Positions 1-7,568 of a DNA stretch of 39,817 nt are shown here, in pieces; the stretch's first letter is position 1, and the number at the start of each line of letters is the position of its first letter. The notes beneath the pieces are model-generated. The model did no database searches, was not told the origin of the DNA, and saw only the letters and a list, made by a program, of their open reading frames with translations. The position numbers and the translations under genes are program-made. The stretch is from assembly GCA_030690895.1 (NCBI GenBank), contig JAUYFQ010000064.1, positions 1 to 39,817 of the forward strand, read 5' to 3'. This DNA is from Sulfuricellaceae bacterium. Lineage in GTDB: Bacteria; Pseudomonadota; Gammaproteobacteria; Burkholderiales; Sulfuricellaceae.

Positions 1-153
1 TCGACCCGGACGAATTGAGCCGAGAGCCGTAAAACGAAGACCCAAACCCTATCCGATGCTGACAGAAACAAGGTCTTTGGCAAGAGCAAAAGTGAGAAAA
101 TATGGGCATCCGAAAAAGCTTAAGTAAGTGCCATTCGGGTCAGACTCCATTGG
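1..153. other. left edge, no complete gene seen
   Basis: No convincing gene is visible. A plus-strand frame open from the window edge encodes only D-P-D-E-L-S-R-E-P before a stop at 30-32, and could be the last residues of a gene lying to the left. Positions 131-153 contain a GGGTCAGACTCC motif resembling sequences I associate with mobile or repeat-rich intergenic regions. With one copy in the window this cannot be tested here. Confidence 0.3.
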
Positions 154-372
154 TCATGCATACATCAAACGACCACGCGGTTCAGGAATAACGCGCCCCA
201 TTCCGCGCGCAGCCTCGATCCACTCCATGATAACCAGTTGAACGTTTTCCAATGCCTGCGCATACGTCTCCCCATCAGCAGCGCACCCTGGAAATTCTGG
301 AACCTCTGCGATAAATGCAGCATCGGGTTCGCTCCAGAAAATAATGATTTCGTAGTGAAAAAGCTCATTCAT
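154..372 (-). CDS. hicB: HicB-family antitoxin, short form
   Basis: This encodes a protein of about 72 residues with the HicB partial RNase-H-like fold signature: an N-terminal strand (YEIIIFWSEPDAAFIAEVPE), then the FPGCAADGETYAQALENV stretch typical of HicB, then a helix and a short proline/arginine tail. Antitoxins of this family neutralise the HicA mRNA interferase and usually repress their own operon. In the short form seen here no separate DNA-binding domain follows. The start is uncertain among TTG 378, ATG 375 and ATG 372; ATG 372 is best spaced (7 bases) from a GAGG ribosome-binding site. The gene overlaps the tail of the hicA remnant by 8 bases, the usual hicA-hicB order. Because the toxin gene is broken, this is probably an orphan antitoxin. 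Family assignment is from recognition of the sequence pattern. Confidence 0.8.
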   Translation of the reverse strand: MNELFHYEIIIFWSEPDAAFIAEVPEFPGCAADGETYAQALENVQLVIMEWIEAARGMGRVIPEPRGRLMYA

Positions 373-579
373 CATCAAACCTCGCTAAACGATACTTCAA
401 CAATACTTCACGCACCTGCTTTACCTGATAGGGCTTGGCCTTGCCTTGATGGTCTTGCAAGTTGAGAATTTCCTCAACATCTGGCCGGGTAAAGACAAGT
501 TACATACTTCTGCAAAAGAAATATTTTGATCGCTCATCCCAGCAAGGACGAGCAACAAGGTTTTTTCAAACTTGCTCAT
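365..579 (-). pseudogene. hicA: HicA toxin gene with internal deletion
   Basis: The 5' part reads MSKFEKTLLLVLAGMSDQNI followed by SFAEVCN, matching the N terminus of the long HicA form. The 3' part, in a different frame, reads FTRPDVEEILNLQDHQGKAK and continues to VREVLLKYRLARFDDE and a stop at 365-367, matching the HicA C terminus. The middle, where the family has the segment ending in Gly-Ser-His-x-Phe with the catalytic histidine, is missing, and the two halves are joined out of frame near 491-497. An intact copy would be roughly 50 bases longer. Translation from 579 would give a scrambled short peptide. The gene starts 6 bases after the hom stop, so hicA-hicB is co-directional with and probably read through from hom. 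The toxin is almost certainly inactive. Confidence 0.8.
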
Positions 580-585
580 CAAAAA

Positions 586-1899
586 TCACGCATTCAACTC
601 TTCCAACCGAATCCGGGTGATTTTCCCTGAAATCGTCGGCAGGGCCTCGATCTTCACAATCGCCTGATCGACTGCTTTTTCCACCGTCAGGTGGGTCAGC
701 AGAATCACGTCTGCCAACTCCTCGCCTTCTCTGGGTTCCTTCTGGATCATGGCGTCGATGGAGATGTTCAAGTCGGCCAGGATGCGGGTGACATCGGCCA
801 GTACGCCGGGTTTGTCGAAGGCTTTGAGACGCAGGTAGTAGGAGGTCTGGACATCGGCGATTGGCAGGATGGGCAGGTTGGACAGGGCGTCGGGCTGGAA
901 GGCCAGGTGTGGGACGCGCTGCTCCGGGTCGGAGGTCAGCATTCTGGTCACGTCCACCAGGTCGGCCACTACGGCAGAGGCGGTGGGTTCGGCGCCAGCG
1001 CCGCGACCGTAGTACATGGTGACGCCGACGGCATCGCCTTTGACCAGTACCGCGTTCATCACGCCTTCGACGTTGGCGATCAGGCGGGATGCGGGGATCA
1101 GGCAGGGGTGGACGCGCAGTTCAATGCCAGCTTCGGTGCGCCGGGTTAGCCCCAACAGCTTGATGCGGTAGCCGAGTTGTTCGGCGTAGGTAATATCTTC
1201 TTTGGTGAGCCGGCTGATGCCTTCGGTGTAGGCTTTGTCGAACTGCATCGGAATACCGAAGCCGATGGCGGACATGATCATCAGTTTGTGGGCGGCGTCG
1301 ATGCCTTCGATGTCGAAGGTCGGGTCGGCTTCGGCGTAGCCGAGTTTTTGAGCTTCGGCCAGTACGGTGTCGAAAGCCAGTCCCTTGTCGCGCATTTCCG
1401 AAAGGATGAAGTTGGTGGTGCCGTTGATGATCCCGGCGATCCACTCGATACGGTTGGCGGAAAGTCCTTCGCGCAGCGCCTTGATGACGGGGATGCCGCC
1501 AGCCACGGCCGCTTCAAACGCGACCATCACACCTTTATCCTGCGCGGCTTTGAAAATTTCGTTGCCATGCACGGCCAGCAGCGCCTTGTTGGCGGTGACG
1601 ACGTGCTTGCCGTTGGCTATGGCCTTGAGCACCAAGTCTTTGGACAGCGTGCAACCGCCAATCAGCTCGACCACGATGTCGATATCGGGGTTGTTGACCA
1701 CATCCATCGGATCGGTGGTGATTGCCAGCTCGCTGCCCGCAAACTGGCGCGCTTTTTCCAGATCGCGCACCGCCGCCATGGTGACGCGAATTTCGCGCCC
1801 GGCGCGGCGGGTGATTTCGCTGGCATTGCGGCGCAATACGGTCAGTGTGCCGCCGCCAACGGTGCCGAGTCCCAGGAGTCCTACGTTAATTGGTTTCAT
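586..1899 (-). CDS. hom: homoserine dehydrogenase
   Basis: NAD(P)-dependent reduction of aspartate semialdehyde to homoserine, the branch-point step to threonine, methionine and (with thrB/C) isoleucine. The 437-residue protein has the N-terminal nucleotide-binding loop GLLGLGTVGGG (Gly10, Gly12, Gly15), the central catalytic domain with NKALLAVHG and GIINGTTNFIL, and a C-terminal ACT domain (from about residue 350, YYLRLKAFDKPGVLADVT) that normally gives threonine feedback inhibition. Length and architecture are those of the monofunctional proteobacterial enzyme without a fused aspartokinase. It lies downstream of alaA on the same strand, a pairing common in betaproteobacteria. thrC, often next in the operon, is not found; the hicA remnant starts 6 bases after the stop instead. 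The ATG at 1899 fits the family N terminus (MKPINVGLLG). Confidence 0.97.
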   Translation of the reverse strand: MKPINVGLLGLGTVGGGTLTVLRRNASEITRRAGREIRVTMAAVRDLEKARQFAGSELAITTDPMDVVNNPDIDIVVELIGGCTLSKDLVLKAIANGKHVVTANKALLAVHGNEIFKAAQDKGVMVAFEAAVAGGIPVIKALREGLSANRIEWIAGIINGTTNFILSEMRDKGLAFDTVLAEAQKLGYAEADPTFDIEGIDAAHKLMIMSAIGFGIPMQFDKAYTEGISRLTKEDITYAEQLGYRIKLLGLTRRTEAGIELRVHPCLIPASRLIANVEGVMNAVLVKGDAVGVTMYYGRGAGAEPTASAVVADLVDVTRMLTSDPEQRVPHLAFQPDALSNLPILPIADVQTSYYLRLKAFDKPGVLADVTRILADLNISIDAMIQKEPREGEELADVILLTHLTVEKAVDQAIVKIEALPTISGKITRIRLEELNA

Positions 1900-1934
1900 A
1901 TGCGTTTTCTTTGGTTAGTAGTCAGTAATCTGTT

Positions 1935-1982
1935 GTGGGTCGGCCTTCAGGCCGAAAGCTGTCGGCCTGAAGGCCGACCTAC
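1935..1982. repeat. REP-like palindrome pair, GTAGGTCGGCCTTC family, copy 1
   Basis: Two inverted copies of the perfect palindrome-like stem TCGGCCTTCAGGCCGA are separated by a few bases. The outer ends read GTGGGTC on the left and GACCTAC on the right, the latter being the complement of GTAGGTC. It fills the alaA-hom intergenic space. A second copy lies at 23597-23642. The RNA could form a strong hairpin between the alaA and hom reading frames and might tune their relative expression; that role is inference. Confidence 0.85.
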
Positions 1983-1994
1983 AATTTGCTTGGC

Positions 1995-3221
1995 TCAGGC
2001 GCTGCGATGTTTGCGGTAATTTTCGAGGAAGCGCGCAATCCGTCCCATGGCTTCCTGCAAGTCGTCCACGTTGGGCAGAAAAACCACACGAAAATGGTCT
2101 GGTGTCGGCCAGTTGAAACCGGTGCCTTGCACCAGCAGGACTTTTTCTTCCAGCAGCAACTCCAGGATGAATTCCTGATCATTGGCGATGGGGTAAATTT
2201 TCGGGTCGAGGCGGGGAAACAGATACATCGCCCCCTGCGGCTTGGTGCAGCTCACGCCGGGGATGTCGTTCAGCATCTGCCAGGCCAGATCGCGCTGGCG
2301 GCACAGTCGGCCTGTCGGCGCAACCAGATCGTCTATGCTTTGATAGCCGCCCAGCGCGGTCTGAATGGCGTATTGGGCGGGCGCGTTGGAGCACAGGCGC
2401 ATGGAGGCCAGCATGGTCAGGCCTTCGGTGTAGTCTCGTGCGTGACGCTTTTCGCCGGAAACCACCAGCCAACCGGCGCGATAGCCCGCCGCGCGGTAAT
2501 TCTTGGACAGGCCGTTGAAGGTCACGAACAGCACATCGTCTGCCAGCGAGGCGATGGAGGTATGCTGCGCGCCATCGTAGAGCACCTTGTCGTAGATTTC
2601 GTCAGCGTAAATGATCAACTGGTGCTGGCGGGCAATTTCCACGATTTCCAGCAGCAACTCGGTGGGATACAGGGCGCCCGTCGGGTTATTGGGATTGATC
2701 AGCACGATGGCGCGAGTATTGGGGCCGATTTTTTTGCGAATATCATCCAGATCCGGGAACCAGCCAGCCTGCTCATCGCACAGATAATGGCGTGGCGTGC
2801 CGCCTGCCAGCGTGACAGCCGCCGTCCAGAGCGGGTAATCCGGCGCGGGAACCAGCACTTCGTCGCCATTGTTGAGCAGCGCCTGCATGGCCATCACGAT
2901 CAGCTCGGACACGCCGTTGCCGATGTAGATGTCCTCCATCTGCACGTCGCGGATATTTTTCTGCTGGGTGTAGTGCATGATGGCTTTACGCGCAGAAAAC
3001 AGCCCCTTGGAATCGGTATAGCCGGAGGCATTGGGCAGATTGACGATCACGTCATGGACGATTTCTTCCGGCGTCTCGAAACCGAACTGCGCCGGGTTGC
3101 CGATATTCAGCTTGATGATGCGGTGGCCGTCTTCCTCCATCTGGCGCGCGCGCGCCAGCACCGGGCCACGAATGTCATAGCAGACGTTATTGAGCTTGGA
3201 AGATTTCAGGATGGAGCGCAC
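1995..3221 (-). CDS. alaA: glutamate-pyruvate aminotransferase AlaA
   Basis: PLP-dependent class I/II aminotransferase that makes alanine from pyruvate with glutamate as donor. The 408-residue protein matches Escherichia coli AlaA along its length from memory of that sequence: KSSKLNNVCYDIRGPVL at the N terminus, NIGNPAQFGF, the YIGNGVSELI and PAPDYPLWTAA blocks, INPNNPTGALYP, DEIYDKVLYD, and FNGLSKNYRAAGYRAGW, where Lys240 should form the Schiff base with PLP. The C terminus VLLVQGTGFNWPTPDHFRVV is also typical. The ATG at 3221 matches the family start. hom follows after a 95-base gap filled by a REP-like palindrome, so the two are probably co-transcribed. Upstream lies a long inverted repeat (3260-3386). 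Confidence 0.95.
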   Translation of the reverse strand: MRSILKSSKLNNVCYDIRGPVLARARQMEEDGHRIIKLNIGNPAQFGFETPEEIVHDVIVNLPNASGYTDSKGLFSARKAIMHYTQQKNIRDVQMEDIYIGNGVSELIVMAMQALLNNGDEVLVPAPDYPLWTAAVTLAGGTPRHYLCDEQAGWFPDLDDIRKKIGPNTRAIVLINPNNPTGALYPTELLLEIVEIARQHQLIIYADEIYDKVLYDGAQHTSIASLADDVLFVTFNGLSKNYRAAGYRAGWLVVSGEKRHARDYTEGLTMLASMRLCSNAPAQYAIQTALGGYQSIDDLVAPTGRLCRQRDLAWQMLNDIPGVSCTKPQGAMYLFPRLDPKIYPIANDQEFILELLLEEKVLLVQGTGFNWPTPDHFRVVFLPNVDDLQEAMGRIARFLENYRKHRSA

Positions 3222-3259
3222 GCGGGATTCCTTAACATAAACCTAAAAAACTCAGTTGA

Positions 3260-3386
3260 CCACGAAACACACGAAATACACGAAAAAATTCAGATGGATA
3301 CAAAATTTTTCACCTCACCATAACGGGTGGGTGAGCCGACTCTATCAACTCATTGGTTTATTTCGTGAATTTCGTGTGTTTCGTGG
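3260..3386. repeat. long inverted repeat of CCACGAAACACACGAAA type
   Basis: The left arm at 3260-3285 (CCACGAAACACACGAAATAC, then ACGAAA) pairs with 3361-3386 with 25 of 26 bases matching, around a spacer of about 75 bases. The element lies between the divergent alaA and Mth938-like genes. Its minus-strand outer flank (GTCAACTGAGTTTTTTAGG, 3242-3260) is shared with the other long inverted repeats at 5276-5367 and about 16095-16254, which suggests one superfamily with variable stems. No gene is visible between the arms. Confidence 0.85.
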
Positions 3387-3508
3387 TTGAAATACGGTTT
3401 TATGGATAAAACATTAGAAACCGCGAAATTGATCCCATGCGATGCAAGAGGCCAATTTCGCGGCTCCAAAGCATATAATGTTACTCGAAACCCCTATAAA
3501 TGGAAAAC

Positions 3509-3886
3509 ATGAAACTGCATCTCCAGACCCCCGATGGAATACTGCTGATCAATGGCTATGAAAGCGGCTCCATTTCAGTCAACGGAAAGCGCCACGAACA
3601 AAGCCTGATTATCCTGCCTCAGCGCATCATCGAAAACTGGTCACATGGCGAACCATCTGAACTCTGCGCCGAGCATTTTTCGAACTTGCGCGAAGCGGGG
3701 CTGGAAATCCTGTTATTGGGGACTGGCGTTAAACACCGCTTTCCCAGCCCGCGCCTGATGGTTTATCTGGCCGGGATGGGCATAGGACTGGAAAGTATGG
3801 ATACCCTGGCTGCCTGCCGCACTTACAACATCCTGGCAGGCGAAGGCAGGAAAGTGGCTGCGGCCTTAATGTTGTTTCGAGAATAA
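3509..3886 (+). CDS. Mth938-like domain protein (DUF498 family)
   Basis: A small protein of about 125 residues with the Mth938/NDUFAF3-like fold signature: an N-terminal strand pair (LQTPDGILLINGYESGSISV), a central SLIILPQRIIENW, then EILLLGTGVKHRFPSPRLM and GIGLESMDTLAACRTYNIL, and finally AGEGRKVAAALML. The LLLGTG and MDTxxACRTYNxLxxEGR blocks are diagnostic. Bacterial members are widespread but their role is poorly known; the mitochondrial homologue NDUFAF3 helps assemble complex I. The start is either ATG 3500 or ATG 3509. The second is preceded by a GGAAA that could bind the ribosome and agrees with the usual M-K-L-x-L family start. It is followed 23 bases later by the DUF1456 gene and is likely co-transcribed with it. 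Confidence 0.85.
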   Translation: MKLHLQTPDGILLINGYESGSISVNGKRHEQSLIILPQRIIENWSHGEPSELCAEHFSNLREAGLEILLLGTGVKHRFPSPRLMVYLAGMGIGLESMDTLAACRTYNILAGEGRKVAAALMLFRE

Positions 3887-3909
3887 CCACATAACACCCG
3901 GAGTTTTCT

Positions 3910-4425
3910 GTGATTTTTAATGACGTATTAAGAAGTATTCGCTACATGCTGGATCTGAGCGACGCAAAAGTGGCGACCATATTCAAGCTGGCTGAACGCG
4001 ATGTAGCTCTACCTGAAGTCGCCAATCTCCTGAAAAAAGAAGATGAAGCTGACTTTGCCGAATGTGGCGCGGATGTCCTGGTCGCCTTTCTGGATGGCCT
4101 GATTATTCACAAGCGCGGCAAGATGGAGCCACGACCGGAACAGGTAGCAAAAAAACCGGAACGCCGCCTGACCAACAATGCCATCCTGAAAAAGCTGCGG
4201 GTGGCATTCGAGTTAAAGGAAGAGGACATGCACCAGGTATTGGCGCTGGCTGGATTCGACGTGTCCAAGCCCGAGTTGAGCGCCCTGTTCCGGCAGAAGG
4301 GACATAAAAATTACCGAACATGCGGCGATCAGTTGCTCAGAAATTTCCTCAAGGGTCTGGTCATTCGCCACAGAGGCCTCCCCCACCCCAACCCTCCCCC
4401 GAAGGGAGAGGGAGAAAAAGCGTGA
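3910..4425 (+). CDS. yehS: DUF1456 (YehS-like) protein with repeat-derived tail
   Basis: This 171-residue protein consists of two tandem DUF1456 units, about residues 3-68 (NDVLRSIRYMLDLSDAKVAT to LDGLIIHKRGK) and 83-153 (NNAILKKLRVAFELKEEDMH to LKGLVIRHRG). The family, typified by E. coli YehS, has no established function. The start is GTG 3910 behind a GGAG. The last 15 or so residues (LPHPNPPPKGEGEKA) are not part of the domain: they are the translation of a C-rich hairpin repeat (4377-4419) found again at 28679-28727. The stop TGA overlaps the GTG start of the next gene (GTGA), implying translational coupling. Confidence 0.85.
   Translation: MIFNDVLRSIRYMLDLSDAKVATIFKLAERDVALPEVANLLKKEDEADFAECGADVLVAFLDGLIIHKRGKMEPRPEQVAKKPERRLTNNAILKKLRVAFELKEEDMHQVLALAGFDVSKPELSALFRQKGHKNYRTCGDQLLRNFLKGLVIRHRGLPHPNPPPKGEGEKA
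4377..4419. repeat. C-rich hairpin repeat (CCCCAACCCTCCCCC type), copy 1
   Basis: This dispersed repeat carries a CCCTCCC...GGGAGAGGG hairpin and lies inside the 3' end of the DUF1456 gene, where it supplies the C-terminal residues. A related copy is at 28679-28727. A shorter element at 35843-35870 has a similar CCCCTCTC stem. Confidence 0.8.
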
Positions 4426-5267
4426 AAATCCCGAAAAGACTCCAGCCGCTGGTTGAAGATGGTCTGGTCGACGAGGTCATCCGCCAGCTCATGAGCGGCA
4501 AGGAAGCCATGGTTTTCGTGGTGCGTTGTGGAGAAGAAGTCCGCTGCGCCAAGGTTTATAAAGAAGCCAACAAGCGCAGCTTTCGCCAGAGCACGGACTA
4601 TACCGAAGGCCGCAAGGTCAAGAGCAGCCGCAAGGCCAGAGCCATCGAAAAGGGCTCCAAATATGGCCGTCAGGCGCAGGAAGAAGCCTGGCAGAGCGCC
4701 GAGGTGGACGCCTTGTACCGCCTGGCTCATGCAGGCGTGCGCGTGCCGACTCCGCACAATTTCCACGAAGGCGTACTGCTCATGGAACTGGTGACCGACG
4801 ACAATGGCAACGCCGCCCCGCGTCTCAATGATCTCGTACTCGACGAAAATCAGGCACGAGAATATCACCACGCCCTGATCACCCAGGTGGTGCGCATGCT
4901 GTGCGCCGGGGTGGTTCATGGCGACCTGTCCGAATTCAACATTCTGGTCGGCAGCGACGGCCCTGTCATCATCGACCTGCCGCAAGCGGTGGACGCCGCT
5001 GGCAACAACCACGCCAGCAGCATGCTGGAACGGGACGTGACCAATCTGGCCAACTACTTTGGCCAGTTCGCGCCCGAACTTAAACACACCCAGTATGGCA
5101 AGGAAATCTGGTCGATTTACGAAAAGGGGGAATTGACCACCGACGTCAAACTGACCGGTCGCTTTGAGCGCAGCCTGAAACCGGCTGATTTACGCGGCGT
5201 GTTGAGAGAAATCAACGATGTACGCAAGGAAGAAGAAGCGCGGTTGCTGAGGATGAGCGATGCTTAA
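4422..5267 (+). CDS. RIO-type serine/threonine protein kinase
   Basis: A 281-residue atypical kinase of the bacterial RIO group (PA4780-like). Visible features are the nucleotide-binding region with the lysine of CAKVYKEANKRSF, the RIO flexible segment (RQSTDYTEGRKVKSS), the hinge LLMELVTDD, the catalytic loop HGDLSEFNILV with the aspartate and asparagine needed for phosphotransfer, and the metal-binding IIDLPQ that replaces DFG in RIO kinases. The cellular substrate in bacteria is not established. The GTG at 4422 is preferred over the upstream ORF extension because translation 5' of it is repeat-derived and out of frame with the previous domain. The start overlaps the previous stop by three bases. 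Confidence 0.9.
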   Translation: MKIPKRLQPLVEDGLVDEVIRQLMSGKEAMVFVVRCGEEVRCAKVYKEANKRSFRQSTDYTEGRKVKSSRKARAIEKGSKYGRQAQEEAWQSAEVDALYRLAHAGVRVPTPHNFHEGVLLMELVTDDNGNAAPRLNDLVLDENQAREYHHALITQVVRMLCAGVVHGDLSEFNILVGSDGPVIIDLPQAVDAAGNNHASSMLERDVTNLANYFGQFAPELKHTQYGKEIWSIYEKGELTTDVKLTGRFERSLKPADLRGVLREINDVRKEEEARLLRMSDA

Positions 5268-5275
5268 AATCTTCA

Positions 5276-5367
5276 TTTAACCACGGGGCACACGGGGGGC
5301 ACGGGGAAAACCAAGACGCCAGGGTATTGGGGATTTCATTGAACTCCCCGTGTGCCCCGTGGTTAAA
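5276..5367. repeat. long inverted repeat of CCACGGGGCACACGGGG type
   Basis: Positions 5276-5297 pair perfectly over 22 bases with 5346-5367, around a 48-base spacer. It lies between the convergent RIO kinase and yrfG genes, so it could terminate both. There is no uridine run directly after the stem, so a terminator role is only possible. A related but diverged element with an interrupted left arm lies at about 16095-16254. Confidence 0.9.
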
Positions 5368-5378
5368 CAGTTTTTTAG

Positions 5379-6035
5379 CTATACCCCCGGCAAAATATCC
5401 CGAAAATCCCGTATCGCCGCAAACCCGCCGGTATCCTTGTCCGCCTGCCGGGTATCCGGCTGCATGACCGCCAGCAAGTGCTTGATCCCGTATTTTTCCG
5501 CTGATCTCAACACCGGCAGGCTGTCATCGACCAGCAAGGTAGCCGCTGGGTCGAAATGCTCGCGCGTCTGCAACTGTTGCCAGAAGGTCAGATCTTCCTT
5601 GGGTACGCCGATGTCGTGCGCACTGATCACCGCGTCGAAGTAACCCTGCAAACGGGTACGTTCCATTTTCAGCGCCAGGCTTTTGTGGTGCGCATTGGTC
5701 ACCAGCACCAAGCGCTTCCCGCTTCGCCGGACGGCTTCCAGAAAATCCACCACATGCGGATGTACGGCGATGAGATGCGCAACCTCTTCCTTCAGGCGCA
5801 GGATGTCCAGTTGCAGTTCCCGACTCCAGTAATCGACGCAATACCAGTTCATGGCGCCAGCCACCCGGTCGTAGCGCGGACCCAGTTCCACCTGCGCTGC
5901 CTCGTGGCTGATGCCATGCATTTCGGCATAGCGCTGCGGCACATGGCTGAGCCAGAAATGATTGTCGAAATGGAGATCCAGCAAAGTACCATCCATATCC
6001 AGAAAAACACTGGACAGCTCATCCCATGGAATCAC
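5379..6035 (-). CDS. yrfG: YrfG-like HAD nucleotidase (GMP/IMP 5'-nucleotidase family)
   Basis: A 218-residue haloacid-dehalogenase phosphatase. Motif I is FLDMDGTLLD with Asp13 and Asp15. The cap contains the family-specific stretch NWYCVDYWSRELQLDI. Motif II is LVTNAH, the motif III lysine lies in GVPKEDLTFW, and motif IV is LLVDDSLPVL. The sequence follows E. coli YrfG, which dephosphorylates purine 5'-mononucleotides. The GTG at 6035 is chosen over the ATG at 6077 because AGGAGT lies 6 bases upstream and the family starts just before the first HAD strand. It is divergent from the MCP-like gene at 6257. Confidence 0.9.
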   Translation of the reverse strand: MIPWDELSSVFLDMDGTLLDLHFDNHFWLSHVPQRYAEMHGISHEAAQVELGPRYDRVAGAMNWYCVDYWSRELQLDILRLKEEVAHLIAVHPHVVDFLEAVRRSGKRLVLVTNAHHKSLALKMERTRLQGYFDAVISAHDIGVPKEDLTFWQQLQTREHFDPAATLLVDDSLPVLRSAEKYGIKHLLAVMQPDTRQADKDTGGFAAIRDFRDILPGV

Positions 6036-6256
6036 TGAATTACTCCTTCCAAATTTTAACAAAGCATGTCGAACCAAACAAACTGCCGGTAATTATGACT
6101 CCGTATGACTCACCAAGTCCAAACCGAAATTCCAACGCCCTGACTATCAGGCGCAAAGGCACTGGGTAAGCGCTATTCCTCCATTCAAACAAATCTGATA
6201 GTCTTCCCACGAACAAAAAAACAGATGCTCAAAAAATCAGGGGAGAAAAAATCAGG
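6036..6256 (+). promoter_or_regulatory. divergent yrfG/MCP promoter region with a possible structured leader
   Basis: This 221-base gap must hold the promoters of yrfG (minus) and the chemotaxis block (plus), but no clear sigma-70 or sigma-28 box could be assigned. Positions about 6097-6190 look structured: CCTGA-CTA-TCAGG forms a hairpin at 6139-6151, followed by GCGCAAAGGCACTGGGTAA. The CGCAAAG and CAC-GGG spacing recalls the second half of the cyclic-di-GMP-I (GEMM) riboswitch consensus, and CAAACC lies upstream. The usual GAAA tetraloop and the 3' half are not evident, so this is a weak suggestion. A GGGGAG ribosome-binding site precedes the GTG at 6257. Confidence 0.25.
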
Positions 6257-7501
6257 GTGAATTCAGTTTTTCGACAGCAGCATGTATTCGTAGCCATCCT
6301 TTCCAGCATTGCCCTGGGTCTGGTCGCGCTGGCCGCCGAGTGGATCTGGGGCAAGCCTGGCGAACTGGCGGGCGTGTTGCGCGTTTCGCTGCTCCTCTTG
6401 CTCTACTTCGGCTGGATGGGTATTCTTCTGGTCGCCATCAAAAAAGTCAAAAATCGGGAAGCCGCGCGCTGGCTCGAAGCGGATGCCCAGATCGAATCGC
6501 TGACGACAAGAACCCATATGCTTTTTTCCCGCCTGCATGAGCAAACCAGCGTGCAAGCCGAGACTGCCAGGCAGGAAGTCGGGCAAACCCAGGCAATTCT
6601 GTCGGATGCCGTTCACAAGCTCATCACCAGCTTCACCGCCATGGAAAGCCATGCCCGCGAACAGCAGAAACTGGCTTTGAACCTGACTACGCATGGCGAC
6701 GACGAGGCATCCAACCACGCCTCCTTTGAAGATTTCGTGCATGAAATTTCGGCCACTTTGTCCGCCTTCGTGGATTCCACCGTCGAGACCAGCAAAATCG
6801 GCATGTCGCTGGTGGAAAAAATGGACGACATCAAGGAATACGTCAACAAAACACTCGGCGCACTGAGTGAAATTCGTTCCATCTCGAACCAGACCAACCT
6901 GCTGGCGCTCAATGCCGCGATCGAGGCCGCCCGCGCAGGCGAAGCCGGGCGGGGGTTCGCCGTTGTTGCCGACGAAGTCCGTCTGCTATCCAGCCGTTCC
7001 AGCGCCTTCAGCGACCAGATCGGCCAGCATATTCATTCCATGCACCAATCCGTCAGTCAGGCCGAACACTCCATCAACACCATGGCCTCCAGAGACATGA
7101 CGGTTGCCATGCAGTCCCAGTCCAGAGTCAAGGAAATGATGGGCGACCTCGGCGACATGAACCAGCGCATGTCCAGCACAGCAGAGAATCTCTCCGCCAT
7201 TTCCGTGGAAGTGGAACGCGATGTCGGCATCGCCGTCACCTCGCTGCAATTTCAGGATATTTCCACCCAACTGCTCGGCCACATCGAAAAACGGATCAGC
7301 ACCATAGAAACCGCGCTCGCGCAGCTTGCCACCATCCCGATGGATAAACTCGGGCACGGCAGCGACGCGCGCGCGGATTTCTCGCTCCGCATCAGTCGCT
7401 TTGCACAGGCGATTGATAACGCGACTGAGTCCATCGAGCAAATGCAACACAACCCAGTCACACAGGAGCACATGAGTGCGGGGGATGTGGATCTTTTTTA
7501 G
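6257..7501 (+). CDS. MCP-like signalling protein with CheZ-like C-terminal motifs
   Basis: A 414-residue protein with two N-terminal membrane segments (about residues 9-31 and 39-61), almost no periplasmic loop, a coiled-coil region, and a short MCP signalling hairpin whose tip reads [20 protein letters not shown] followed by [14 protein letters not shown]. It should contact CheA/CheW. After the tip comes [19 protein letters not shown], where Asp334 and Gln338 reproduce the spacing of the catalytic D-x-x-x-Q of CheZ phosphatases (FQDLTGQ in E. coli). The protein ends in GDVDLF, an acidic-Leu-Phe tail reminiscent of the CheY-binding tail of CheZ. It lacks the WxxF docking tail of the other MCPs here. 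It lies 67 bases upstream of cheY. A role as sensor, CheY-P phosphatase or both is inference. Start: GTG 6257. Confidence 0.85.
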   Translation: MNSVFRQQHVFVAILSSIALGLVALAAEWIWGKPGELAGVLRVSLLLLLYFGWMGILLVAIKKVKNREAARWLEADAQIESLTTRTHMLFSRLHEQTSVQAETARQEVGQTQAILSDAVHKLITSFTAMESHAREQQKLALNLTTHGDDEASNHASFEDFVHEISATLSAFVDSTVETSKIGMSLVEKMDDIKEYVNKTLGALSEIRSISNQTNLLALNAAIEAARAGEAGRGFAVVADEVRLLSSRSSAFSDQIGQHIHSMHQSVSQAEHSINTMASRDMTVAMQSQSRVKEMMGDLGDMNQRMSSTAENLSAISVEVERDVGIAVTSLQFQDISTQLLGHIEKRISTIETALAQLATIPMDKLGHGSDARADFSLRISRFAQAIDNATESIEQMQHNPVTQEHMSAGDVDLF

Positions 7502-7519
7502 CTATTAGCTATTAGCTGA
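7498..7519. repeat. TTAGCTA tandem repeat, left member of an inverted pair
   Basis: About three units of a 7-base repeat (TTAGCTATTAGCTATTAGCT) begin at the stop codon of the MCP-like gene. The reverse complement occurs at 10809-10829, so the two copies bracket cheY, cheA and cheW as inverted repeats. Confidence 0.85.
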
Positions 7520-7568
7520 ACACTGAACACCAGTATTATTCAACCATCACAAACATTGGAGAATTCAA

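Noticed and set aside
131..153. GGGTCAGACTCC motif as an insertion sequence end
   Set aside because: Only one copy at the window edge; no transposase or matching inverted end can be seen.
691..2019. Long plus-strand open frames opposite hom
   Set aside because: These are shadows caused by high-GC codon bias on the opposite strand; the hom protein is well conserved.
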